Positions 6,725 to 12,253 of a stretch of DNA of 12,253 nucleotides are shown here, one piece after another (positions within the stretch are counted from its first letter, which is position 1; every line of letters begins with the position of its first letter). This DNA is from Methanobacteriota archaeon. GTDB taxonomy: Archaea > Halobacteriota > Methanosarcinia > Methanosarcinales > Methanosarcinaceae. The notes beneath the pieces are model-generated. The model was not told where the DNA came from and searched no databases. It saw nothing but the letters and a program-made list of their open reading frames with translations. The DNA lies in the NCBI GenBank assembly GCA_030837265.1, contig JAUPKV010000463.1, forward strand, positions 1 through 12,253. The letters are read 5' to 3'. The translations under genes and the position numbers were made by a program.

Positions 6725-6762
6725 CGTTACTTTTAAGCTCGGCGTCTTTAAATCAAATCCAG

Positions 6763-6789
6763 AAAATAATAAAAAGTATCTATTATTTT
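6763..6789. repeat. 9-base AT-only inverted repeat
   Basis: Arms AAAATAATA and TATTATTTT match perfectly around a 9-base loop, between the glycosyltransferase terminator and the small lysine-rich gene. It could form an RNA hairpin or bind protein. With only A and T in the arms, chance is a real alternative. Confidence 0.3.
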
Positions 6790-6835
6790 TATGTTCGCTT
6801 CATTTATTAATTTTTTCGATTATGCATGTCAGAAT

Positions 6836-6855
6836 AAAAAAAATCACAGTACTGT
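6836..6855 (-). terminator. Likely terminator of the glycosyltransferase gene
   Basis: On the minus strand a 10-base palindrome ACAGTACTGT is followed by GA and a run of eight T, about 37 bases after the glycosyltransferase stop. Archaeal RNA polymerase stops readily at U-runs, so the T8 tract alone is a reasonable terminator. Confidence 0.45.
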
Positions 6856-6891
6856 TGAAGTTTGCGATTATTTATAACTACTGTATTAATT

Positions 6892-8067
6892 CTATGTTTT
6901 TGAACCCTGCTTTTCAATCACTTTTTCATATACTCCAAGGGTTCCTTCAGCTATTATTTTCCAATTATATTTCTTTTTGAGAAGATCGTGCCCATTTTCT
7001 CCCATCCTATTGCGTCCAAGCCCTTCAAGGACATAATTCAGCCCCCAGGCAATAGACGACGGTTCTTTATGAGCAATGACACCTGTTTGAAAATTCTCCA
7101 CCAGCGCAACTGCATCGCTAGCAACCACCGGTTTACTTGCATCCCAGGCTTCAAGCACAACAATTCCGAAGGGCTCGTTCCGGCTCGGGACGCAAACAAG
7201 GTCGCAAGCGTTAAACCAGTCAATTACAGTGTGATCCGGGGCATATCCAAGGAAACTGCATGAGTTACCAATACCAAGTTTATGAGCTTGACTTTCGCAA
7301 TGAGAGCGCATTTCCCCTTCCCCTATAAGTACAAACCTGGCATCTTTCTTTCTAAGGACTCTTGCCGCAGCTTCAACGAGCAGGTCCGGGCCTTTCTGGT
7401 ACGCCATCCGCCCTGTAAAAAGCACAACAGGGAGGCAAGGATGGATGCCATAATGCTTTTTTATATTTCCCGGATCTATTTCTCTTTTTATCTTCCCCAC
7501 ATTAATGCCGTTAGGAATTTCCCATAGCTTGTAATCAGGAATTTTGTAAATTTGCTGAATTTCTCCGGTCAGGATTTTCGAGGTTGAGATTACATCAGAG
7601 GACTCATACCCTCCGAGCCATTCTCTGTGTGAAATTTCCTTTGCTTCCCACCAGTCACCATAACGATTTCCGTTACGCCCCCATTCGGTGCTGTGAAAAG
7701 TCAGAACAAAGGGTATCCGAAACTGTGCTTTTAACTTGCAGAGAACGTTTACCGGATGCCAGTCGTGCCCATGCAGGACATCAAACTCCCCAACTTTCTC
7801 TTTCACATCCAGGAACCGGGAGTACATATTGTCGCACATCCTGTTCATCTGTTCAATGATCCCATCATTTTGGTCACAAGCAACTCTGTGATATTGGACG
7901 CCATTTATGATCTCATCGCTATTTTCGCGTCCTCGAGTAAAAAGATGAACCTCGTGCCCTTCGGCTGCAAGGGCTTCAGAAAGTTCGGATACATGGGGGG
8001 AAATACCTCCCACACGGATGGAATACAGGCTTTCCCAAGAAAACATTCCTATTCGAATTTTTTTCAT
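6892..8067 (-). CDS. Glycosyltransferase, GT4-like (GT-B fold), glycogen-synthase-type
   Basis: Cytoplasmic retaining glycosyltransferase with two Rossmann domains that transfers a sugar from a nucleotide donor. Residues are counted from the ATG at 8067 (391 residues). The N-terminal domain shows FSWE (9-12), GGISPHV (20-26) and LHGHDWHP (98-105). Then come LTFHSTEWGR (122-131) and WEIPNGI (182-188). The donor-binding domain has VVLFTGRMAYQKG (214-226) with the Arg/Lys pair, and the E-x7-E motif ENPFG-type (NEPFGIVVLE, ending E306). The acceptor is unknown; alpha-glucan, trehalose-like or surface glycan synthesis are all possible. GTG at 8073 is an alternative start, but ATG at 8067 has AAGGAG nine bases upstream. 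The stop is TAG, backed one codon later by TAA. It appears to be a single-gene unit. Confidence 0.9.
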   Translation of the reverse strand: MKKIRIGMFSWESLYSIRVGGISPHVSELSEALAAEGHEVHLFTRGRENSDEIINGVQYHRVACDQNDGIIEQMNRMCDNMYSRFLDVKEKVGEFDVLHGHDWHPVNVLCKLKAQFRIPFVLTFHSTEWGRNGNRYGDWWEAKEISHREWLGGYESSDVISTSKILTGEIQQIYKIPDYKLWEIPNGINVGKIKREIDPGNIKKHYGIHPCLPVVLFTGRMAYQKGPDLLVEAAARVLRKKDARFVLIGEGEMRSHCESQAHKLGIGNSCSFLGYAPDHTVIDWFNACDLVCVPSRNEPFGIVVLEAWDASKPVVASDAVALVENFQTGVIAHKEPSSIAWGLNYVLEGLGRNRMGENGHDLLKKKYNWKIIAEGTLGVYEKVIEKQGSKT

Positions 8068-8118
8068 AGACACTTACTCCTTTTTACAAATGAAGTTAGG
8101 GAATAAGTAAGGAAAAAT

Positions 8119-8135
8119 CAGGCTTCATTTGCCTG
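8119..8135. repeat. Small GC-rich hairpin in the glycosyltransferase leader region
   Basis: CAGGC and GCCTG surround a 7-base loop, about 50 bases upstream of the glycosyltransferase start. It stands out in AT-rich DNA. It could be a leader hairpin affecting translation, but the stem is only five pairs. Confidence 0.25.
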
Positions 8136-8180
8136 GAAAATACTACTCTTTAACCAGTTTTAGCCTAATTGTTACTATCA

Positions 8181-8229
8181 ATGCTGAAATCAGATTTCAA
8201 ATGCTGAACTCAGCTCACAGTGCTCTCAG
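8181..8229. repeat. Direct repeat with 20-base period
   Basis: ATGCTGAAATCAG (8181-8193) recurs as ATGCTGAACTCAG at 8201-8213. The full 20-base units match at 15 positions. A shorter third copy, TGCT-CTCAG, follows at 8221-8229 with a 3-base deletion. Unit one also holds the palindrome TGAAATC-A-GATTTCA (8185-8199). Two helical turns between copies is the spacing expected for regulator sites on one DNA face. Confidence 0.5.
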
Positions 8230-8451
8230 AAGTCAATCTACATGCCCCCTAAAATATTTAATTAACTTACATAAATGTAGATGTCCAACCTTATTTTCTG
8301 AGCTGTTATTATTTATTTATACTTTAAACTTTATTTCATTTTAATTATAGATAAACATATCTGCGAATTTACCCCGGTTTTTGGTCTGAATTAAATAATT
8401 TTTCTATAAAGTTTCTCATTCGGAATACAAAGAGAAATATAATCTAAATCC

Positions 8452-8491
8452 ATTACATTTGTCGCAATATGAGATTTCAGATGTAATTTTT
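8452..8491 (+). terminator. Orphan terminator-like hairpin with T-run
   Basis: ATTACATTTG (8452-8461) pairs with CAGATGTAAT (8478-8487) over ten positions with one G-U, around a 16-base loop, and five T follow. It looks like a plus-strand terminator or 3'-end hairpin, but no plus-strand gene precedes it for more than 2 kb. It may end an unannotated small transcript. Confidence 0.4.
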
Positions 8492-8612
8492 GTTTAGTAA
8501 AGATACTCTAGAAGTAATTTTGTGTCCCTTACATTAAATAAATTGATTCTGTATCGCAAAATTCTTAAAGGTGTTTGCTGCATTTGGTCCTATTCCGGTC
8601 TACTTTTTCTAT

Positions 8613-8624
8613 ATTTTATATAAT
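8613..8624 (+). promoter_or_regulatory. TATA-like box for the cysteine-cluster gene
   Basis: ATTTTATATAAT is the most TATA-like stretch upstream of the TTG start at 8732. It predicts transcript start near 8645 and a leader of about 87 bases. A weaker match near 8682-8692 would give a much shorter leader, so the choice is open. Confidence 0.3.
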
Positions 8625-8719
8625 TGGATTTTTCATATTATAATTTGACAATCTGTTAGAAAACATAAAAACATGTAAATATTACTTAATAAGAGGTTCA
8701 ATACTTTTATTCTGGGTTG

Positions 8720-8726
8720 TGAGGTC
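8720..8726 (+). promoter_or_regulatory. Shine-Dalgarno supporting a TTG start
   Basis: TGAGGTC ends five bases before TTG at 8732. The next in-frame ATG (8753) has no such sequence, so TTG is the better start. Confidence 0.55.
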
Positions 8727-8731
8727 TTTAG

Positions 8732-9346
8732 TTGATATTTAGTAAAATACCTATGCAAGTTTACGACGATTTCCATAAAATGTTTAGTGGAGCAAATGCA
8801 GATACATTTAAAGTATGCAAAGATTGTGAAGGAATGTGTGAGTACAATAAGATAGGAACATTGCTTCCCGGAGAAAAAGAATACATGTCAAAAAAAATGG
8901 GTAATAGTGTTACAGAGTTTGAAATAAAGATCCTGGATATTTTAAGACTCGATGACGGTACTCAATTGTATTTGTTGAAGCTTGAGAAGTTATGCCCCTT
9001 CTTAAATGAGGAAACTAAAGAATGTGAATGTCAAAACTTAAAGCCAATATTTTGTAAAGTATATCCTGTGATTTTTACCGTAAAAGCAGGGGAAATAAAA
9101 TTCGAACTGGATAACTGGTGTAAATTATCAAGAAAAAAGGCTTTTAGATCATACTTTGAAAAAGTTATCCCTGCTTTATACAGTCTGCCTGTCTCTAGGG
9201 AGTGGTTCATATATGTAGCCAGCTACGATAATCTTTGCTTTGACTATAATCAGCTTGAAAAATACAGGAATGGAAAAAACATTAAAATTTTTTCATTGGG
9301 CGAAATAGTGAATTCAGAGAGACTCAGATTGAGATTGCGAGTATAG
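8732..9346 (+). CDS. YkgJ-like cysteine-cluster protein
   Basis: Protein of the YkgJ/UPF0153 type (CxxCxxCC family), thought to bind zinc or an Fe-S cluster; its biological role is unknown. Of 204 residues, the family signature is split. A first group C29-x2-C32-x3-C36 (CKDCEGMC) has lost the third cysteine of the canonical CxxCxxCC. The second group has C88 (CPFL), C98, C100 and C108 in KPIFCKVYP, which matches the usual RPxxCRxYP. C130 (NWC) follows. There is no signal peptide or membrane segment. The TTG start is chosen on the Shine-Dalgarno. The C-terminus ends in the arginine-rich RLRLRLRV and an amber TAG, with an 18-codon in-frame extension before TAA. It appears to be a single-gene unit facing the histidine kinase. 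Family likely, function unknown. Confidence 0.75.
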   Translation: MIFSKIPMQVYDDFHKMFSGANADTFKVCKDCEGMCEYNKIGTLLPGEKEYMSKKMGNSVTEFEIKILDILRLDDGTQLYLLKLEKLCPFLNEETKECECQNLKPIFCKVYPVIFTVKAGEIKFELDNWCKLSRKKAFRSYFEKVIPALYSLPVSREWFIYVASYDNLCFDYNQLEKYRNGKNIKIFSLGEIVNSERLRLRLRV

Positions 9347-9368
9347 GCATTAAACTTAGAGAAGGAAA

Positions 9369-9383
9369 CGAAAAAATTTTTCG
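9369..9383. terminator. A/T palindrome between convergent genes
   Basis: CGAAAAA and TTTTTCG flank one base, giving A- and T-runs on both strands. It lies between the ends of the cysteine-cluster gene and the histidine kinase. It could stop RNA polymerase from either side, mostly through its U-runs, as the stem is weak. Confidence 0.35.
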
Positions 9384-9444
9384 ATACACTGAAAATCTTT
9401 TAAATTTGTTTTAAGCATATTTTGTGATTCCACAGTTTAAACTT

Positions 9445-11679
9445 TTAATTTTTCCCGTTTATAGGAATTGTAAAACCAAAGGTACTACCCTCTTCAGGAT
9501 TGCTTTTGAACCATACATATCCCCCATGCAGGTTGACAATCTGTTTTACTAACGAAAGACCCAGCCCTGTTCCTTTAGATTTTTTTGAGGAAAAAAAATC
9601 AACCTGGCTGAATGGTTTGAAGATTTTGCAATGATCCTCAGCTTTAATACCCATTCCCGTATCTTTAACTGTTATTTCCACCATGTTTTCTTTTTTTCTT
9701 ACTCCTATTTTCACGATACTGTTTTCAAAGGAAAATTTTAATGCGTTATCAAGGAGGTTGTACATTATTTGAATGAATCTATCTTCATCAGCTCGAATGC
9801 TTTTAATCCTGTCGTCTATTTCGATTTCAATTTGAATTTTTTTTCGGTTCGCAATCGGAGACAGGAGATTTTGTATTGCATTAAGCTTGGCAGCGAGGTC
9901 GAAATCCTTATAATTAAGCTCCAGTTTTCCCGCTTCTACTTTTGAGAGATCGAGAATATCATTAATCAAATGGAGCAAATGTTTTCCGCTTTTCGAAATA
10001 TTGCCAACTGCTCTTAATTGTTTTTCATTTAATTCTCCGTATGCTTGCTCATAAAGCAATTCAGAAAAGCCAATAATAGAGTTAAGCGGAGTCCTGAGTT
10101 CATGACTCATATTTGCAAGGAACTCGCTTTTTGTACGGTTTGCAACTTCAGCTATTTGCTTTTCCTGAATAAGTTTTTCGGCTGTTCTCCTCTCAGTAAT
10201 CTCTCTGCAGGTCTCTAAAACCCCAATAATTGTTCCATTGTCTTCTGTTACCGGGATTGCCTGAATAAACCAGATTCTTCCATCCTTAGTCGTAAATTCC
10301 CATGATTTTTTATTGCCGCTAGAAAAGACCTGCTCAAGTTGCAGATATTCGGAACCGCTTATAACGGGAGAATTTTTTAAACTTAGCTCCACTGCCTCCT
10401 TAAGACTTTTTTTCATAAACTCAAGAGCGGCTTTATTTGCCCATACAATTCTAAGATTCGGATTTGCAAAAACTACCAGCTCGTTCAGCGAATCTAGAAG
10501 TACCTTCTTTTCTCTTTCCTGTACCTTTAATTCCTGTTCTGCCAGATAGATCTCATTTAACATGCCGTTTATTTCCCTTGATAAGCGATAGAGCTCATCG
10601 TTATCTTCAAGAGTTAACCTCTTAGATAGATCTTTTTCAGACTTGATTTTGGTAAGAAAATCGTCAATCTTGACCAGTCTTGAAATAAAAAGCTTGTCCA
10701 GCGCAAATTTAACTCCGGCTACTGTCATGAGTGCAGTAAGTAAAAGGAATAAGTAAGTTTGATTTAGGGTTTTTTCGCCGCTTATATACAAATCTCTGGG
10801 AAAATCCGCTCTTATAATGAGTGCTGGCTGGCCAGAAATATCGTTGTATTTAAAATAACCTGAGATGTTCTCTTTATGGCGTTCAATAATAATGTTGCCA
10901 GGTGCCTCAGATAAATTTTCTACCTTGTTCCGAAAATCGGGGGGTATGTCCGAGTCTGTCCTGTACATATTGAGAGGTGAGCGTGTAATGTTTTCTAAAT
11001 CTTTAAGAAGAACATTATTAAAGTATCGTCCAAATATCAAAGTTCCTTTCATAGGTCCTTGATAATCTGTCGTAAGGATAGGATGACAGGAAATAAACAT
11101 AGGGTCTTTGTCGAGTAAAACAAAACCTTTTATGGTTTCATTTTCTGATTTAGTAAGTAGTTTTCCGTTTTCTACCATTTTTAGAAGCTCTTTAGGAACG
11201 GGTTTTTCCTCTGCGGTATCAATATCTACTGATTTTGCATAAACCACATTTCCAGCATTATCTACAAAAATCATCACATTTACGTTAACTCCGGCAAGTG
11301 TTTGATTCTGCAGGTCTGCATCTATAAATTTTAGATTCCTATCTTCAATAAATTGATAAGCGTCATCCCAGCAAGACCAATCCTGCACAACATAATCAAG
11401 ATAACCCTGTTGAGTTAAAACTGCGTTTTGTACCCTTGCTACATTCTTCACTGTGTCGTTCTGTTCAAGCTCCAGGATTTTGGCATTCTGCATATGATGG
11501 TTTAAAGTAAATGCAGCAGTAAGCACTGTAAAAATTAAAAGGGTAATTATAAGAACCTTTTTGCTAATGTCTATTCTTGACACCCCTAGCCAGATAATTA
11601 AGGAATAAAGAAACTTGAAAGTAACGCAGTTTAGTACTAAAAAGGAGAGAAGGTATATAAGATTAAGCAGATATGGCAA
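9445..11679 (-). CDS. Membrane sensor histidine kinase (CHASE4-HAMP-PAS-HisKA-HATPase)
   Basis: Membrane sensor that should autophosphorylate in response to an extracellular signal and pass the phosphate to a response regulator. By residue from the TTG at 11679: first membrane segment about 41-58; extracytoplasmic CHASE4-like domain about 70-300 with the signature DWSCWDDAYQF (100-110); second membrane segment about 306-324; HAMP-like linker 328-376; PAS domain 390-495. The HisKA H-box is SHELRTPLN (phospho-acceptor H526), and the ATPase boxes are N (NLLDNALKF, 641-649), G1 (DTGMGI, 673-678), F (IFKPF, 686-690) and G2 (KGTGLGL, 702-708). All key residues are present. The start is doubtful. 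The first 32 residues look like translated AT-rich leader, and GTG at 11583 would give a normal short tail before the membrane segment. No receiver domain or regulator gene is nearby. Confidence 0.92.
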   Translation of the reverse strand: MPYLLNLIYLLSFLVLNCVTFKFLYSLIIWLGVSRIDISKKVLIITLLIFTVLTAAFTLNHHMQNAKILELEQNDTVKNVARVQNAVLTQQGYLDYVVQDWSCWDDAYQFIEDRNLKFIDADLQNQTLAGVNVNVMIFVDNAGNVVYAKSVDIDTAEEKPVPKELLKMVENGKLLTKSENETIKGFVLLDKDPMFISCHPILTTDYQGPMKGTLIFGRYFNNVLLKDLENITRSPLNMYRTDSDIPPDFRNKVENLSEAPGNIIIERHKENISGYFKYNDISGQPALIIRADFPRDLYISGEKTLNQTYLFLLLTALMTVAGVKFALDKLFISRLVKIDDFLTKIKSEKDLSKRLTLEDNDELYRLSREINGMLNEIYLAEQELKVQEREKKVLLDSLNELVVFANPNLRIVWANKAALEFMKKSLKEAVELSLKNSPVISGSEYLQLEQVFSSGNKKSWEFTTKDGRIWFIQAIPVTEDNGTIIGVLETCREITERRTAEKLIQEKQIAEVANRTKSEFLANMSHELRTPLNSIIGFSELLYEQAYGELNEKQLRAVGNISKSGKHLLHLINDILDLSKVEAGKLELNYKDFDLAAKLNAIQNLLSPIANRKKIQIEIEIDDRIKSIRADEDRFIQIMYNLLDNALKFSFENSIVKIGVRKKENMVEITVKDTGMGIKAEDHCKIFKPFSQVDFFSSKKSKGTGLGLSLVKQIVNLHGGYVWFKSNPEEGSTFGFTIPINGKN

Positions 11680-11700
11680 ATAAAATCGAAAACATGCTCA

Positions 11701-11752
11701 CTTTTTTATTTTTTTTCCATTACTATTTTTTCCTATTTTTTCATTTTCCTTA
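11701..11752. other. T-rich tract in the kinase-DUF1699 divergent promoter
   Basis: The plus strand has successive T-runs, four of them six or more bases long, broken by short C- or A-containing spacers. Such poly(dA:dT) DNA is stiff and may keep histone off the promoter. It may also give an A-rich leader for the kinase. No gene is seen in it. Confidence 0.4.
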
Positions 11753-11764
11753 AATATAAACTCT
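11752..11764 (-). promoter_or_regulatory. TATA-like box for the histidine kinase
   Basis: Minus strand GTTTATATTTAAG predicts transcript start near 11733. A second TATA-like match, TTATATAC at about 11652-11659, lies inside the longest reading frame. If that one is used, translation must begin at the downstream GTG (11583). Confidence 0.35.
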
Positions 11765-11800
11765 TCTTACTATTGAAATAATATTAGTTCATTGAGATAA

Positions 11801-11810
11801 ATATTTATAT
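11801..11810 (+). promoter_or_regulatory. TATA-like box for the DUF1699 gene
   Basis: ATATTTATAT predicts transcript start near 11832, leaving a leader of about 34 bases that contains the Shine-Dalgarno GTGGGGG (11852-11858). Confidence 0.45.
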
Positions 11811-11865
11811 CAAGTAAAACATTATATTTGTTTAAAAAGTAAAAATTTTAAGTGGGGGAAAAAAT

Positions 11866-12132
11866 ATGAAAATTAGAGTAGTTAGTTCTAGAGAGGAGAT
11901 CATCACTCTCAATCCGAATGAACGCATAGTTCACCTGGCTTTTCGACCTTCGAACAAAGATATATTTGGACTTGTAGAAACCTGCCCGAAAGTTGAGGTA
12001 ATTCAGCTACCTCAGTCTTACAAACGTACTGTTTCAAAATCAATTGATATATTCCTTGAGATGCAGAGAATCAAGCTAATAGAAGGAGATGTCTGGGGTC
12101 ACAGAAAGGATTTAAACGAATTTATCTGTTAG
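11866..12132 (+). CDS. DUF1699 family protein
   Basis: Small protein of the DUF1699 family, known to me mainly from Methanosarcina and relatives, function unknown. The 88 residues start MKIRVVSSREEI and contain IVHLAFRPSNKDIFGLVETCP, the stretch I recognise best, then IQLPQSYKRTVSKSIDIFLEMQ and LIEGDVWGHRKDLNEF near the end. It is soluble and alternates predicted beta and helical stretches. The ATG follows GTGGGGG by seven bases, with a well-spaced TATA-like box. It is divergent from the histidine kinase and shares its promoter region, so the two could be co-regulated. It ends in TAG, and the frame would continue 17 codons to TAA if the amber codon were read. Family assignment is good; no role is known to me. 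Confidence 0.85.
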   Translation: MKIRVVSSREEIITLNPNERIVHLAFRPSNKDIFGLVETCPKVEVIQLPQSYKRTVSKSIDIFLEMQRIKLIEGDVWGHRKDLNEFIC

Positions 12133-12253
12133 TATCCTAAAATATTTCAGAACCTATTTTATCTAAGACATAGATTAAGAAGCTAATAACAATTAAATTA
12201 CCCTCGCAAGTTCATGCAGCAATTTCTTTTAATAAGATATAAGCGACCATTTC
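12133..12253. other. Window tail without a clear gene
   Basis: The last 121 bases are AT-rich. A minus-strand frame of 13 codons enters from the window edge and stops at TGA (12214-12212). It could be the end of a neighbouring gene but is too short to identify. Confidence 0.35.

Larger units (their letters stand above)
8074..8731. other. 658-base AT-rich gap between divergent genes
   Basis: I see no credible protein gene here. One 71-codon frame exists, but it starts with TTG, lacks a ribosome-binding site and its composition looks like translated spacer. The gap carries the 20-base-period repeat at 8181-8229, the hairpin plus T-run at 8452-8491, a 6-base inverted repeat (TTTCTC/GAGAAA, 8412-8437) and several TATA-like stretches near 8300-8345 and 8613-8624. 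It should contain the promoters for the glycosyltransferase and for the cysteine-cluster gene. Confidence 0.5.

Noticed and set aside
8129..8344. 71-codon plus-strand frame in the intergenic gap
   Set aside because: TTG start without a Shine-Dalgarno, overlaps the repeat region, and its residues resemble translated AT-rich spacer. A non-coding transcript is a better idea.
8350..8400. Possible NrpR-type nitrogen operator near TACCCCGG...GGTC
   Set aside because: It does not fit the GGTA-N6-TACC form; only a partial match.
8571..8641. Short hydrophobic frame after AAAGGTG near 8570
   Set aside because: The TTG start is only about two bases from the would-be Shine-Dalgarno, and the 22-residue product is plain AT-rich translation.
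12212..12253. Minus-strand frame reading EMVAYILLKEIAA to a stop, entering from the window edge
   Set aside because: It looks protein-like and might end a neighbouring gene or transposase, but 13 codons are too few to claim.

Overview
The window reads as a chromosomal segment of a methanogenic archaeon, most likely a Methanosarcina. The archaeal marker genes are aIF2-gamma, a PurP-family enzyme and sn-glycerol-1-phosphate dehydrogenase. Several families known mainly from methanogens and other archaea are also present (UPF0179, DUF2150, DUF63, DUF1699). Promoters look archaeal: A/T-only TATA-like boxes, several of them 20-30 bases before plausible transcript starts. Start sites often have GGAG/GGTG Shine-Dalgarno sequences, and GTG and TTG starts occur. 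Intergenic DNA is long and AT-rich. I cannot fix the species from the sequence alone.

Layout. Positions 1-3578 are all on the minus strand. In transcription order they hold a DUF63 membrane protein overlapping a SpoIIM/DUF95 membrane protein (a two-gene operon), a PurP-like ATP-grasp enzyme with its own promoter, and the 5' end of the aIF2-gamma gene, which is cut by the window edge. A 428-base AT-rich gap follows. Then a plus-strand cluster runs from egsA (first step of archaeal lipid backbone synthesis) to the cysteine-rich UPF0179 and the acidic DUF2150 protein. Facing it on the minus strand are a short unannotated lysine-rich gene (39 codons, strong Shine-Dalgarno) and a GT4-type glycosyltransferase. 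A gene-poor gap at 8074-8731 contains a 20-base-period repeat and a terminator-like hairpin with no obvious gene. Beyond it lie a YkgJ-like cysteine-cluster protein (plus), a large CHASE4/PAS sensor histidine kinase (minus) and, divergent from the kinase, a DUF1699 protein (plus).

How the genes relate. Most genes look like independent housekeeping or accessory units rather than one pathway. The tight units are DUF63-SpoIIM (overlapping stop and start) and UPF0179-DUF2150 (about 60 bases apart, same strand, next to egsA). The kinase has no response regulator in the window.

I found no IS element, CRISPR array, tRNA or rRNA, and no convincing undescribed multi-gene system. The most useful new items are the small lysine-rich gene with a palindrome in its promoter, the possible small RNA in the 8.1-8.5 kb gap, the altered glycine loop in the PurP homologue, and amber (TAG) stops with in-frame extensions in a lineage that can encode pyrrolysine.
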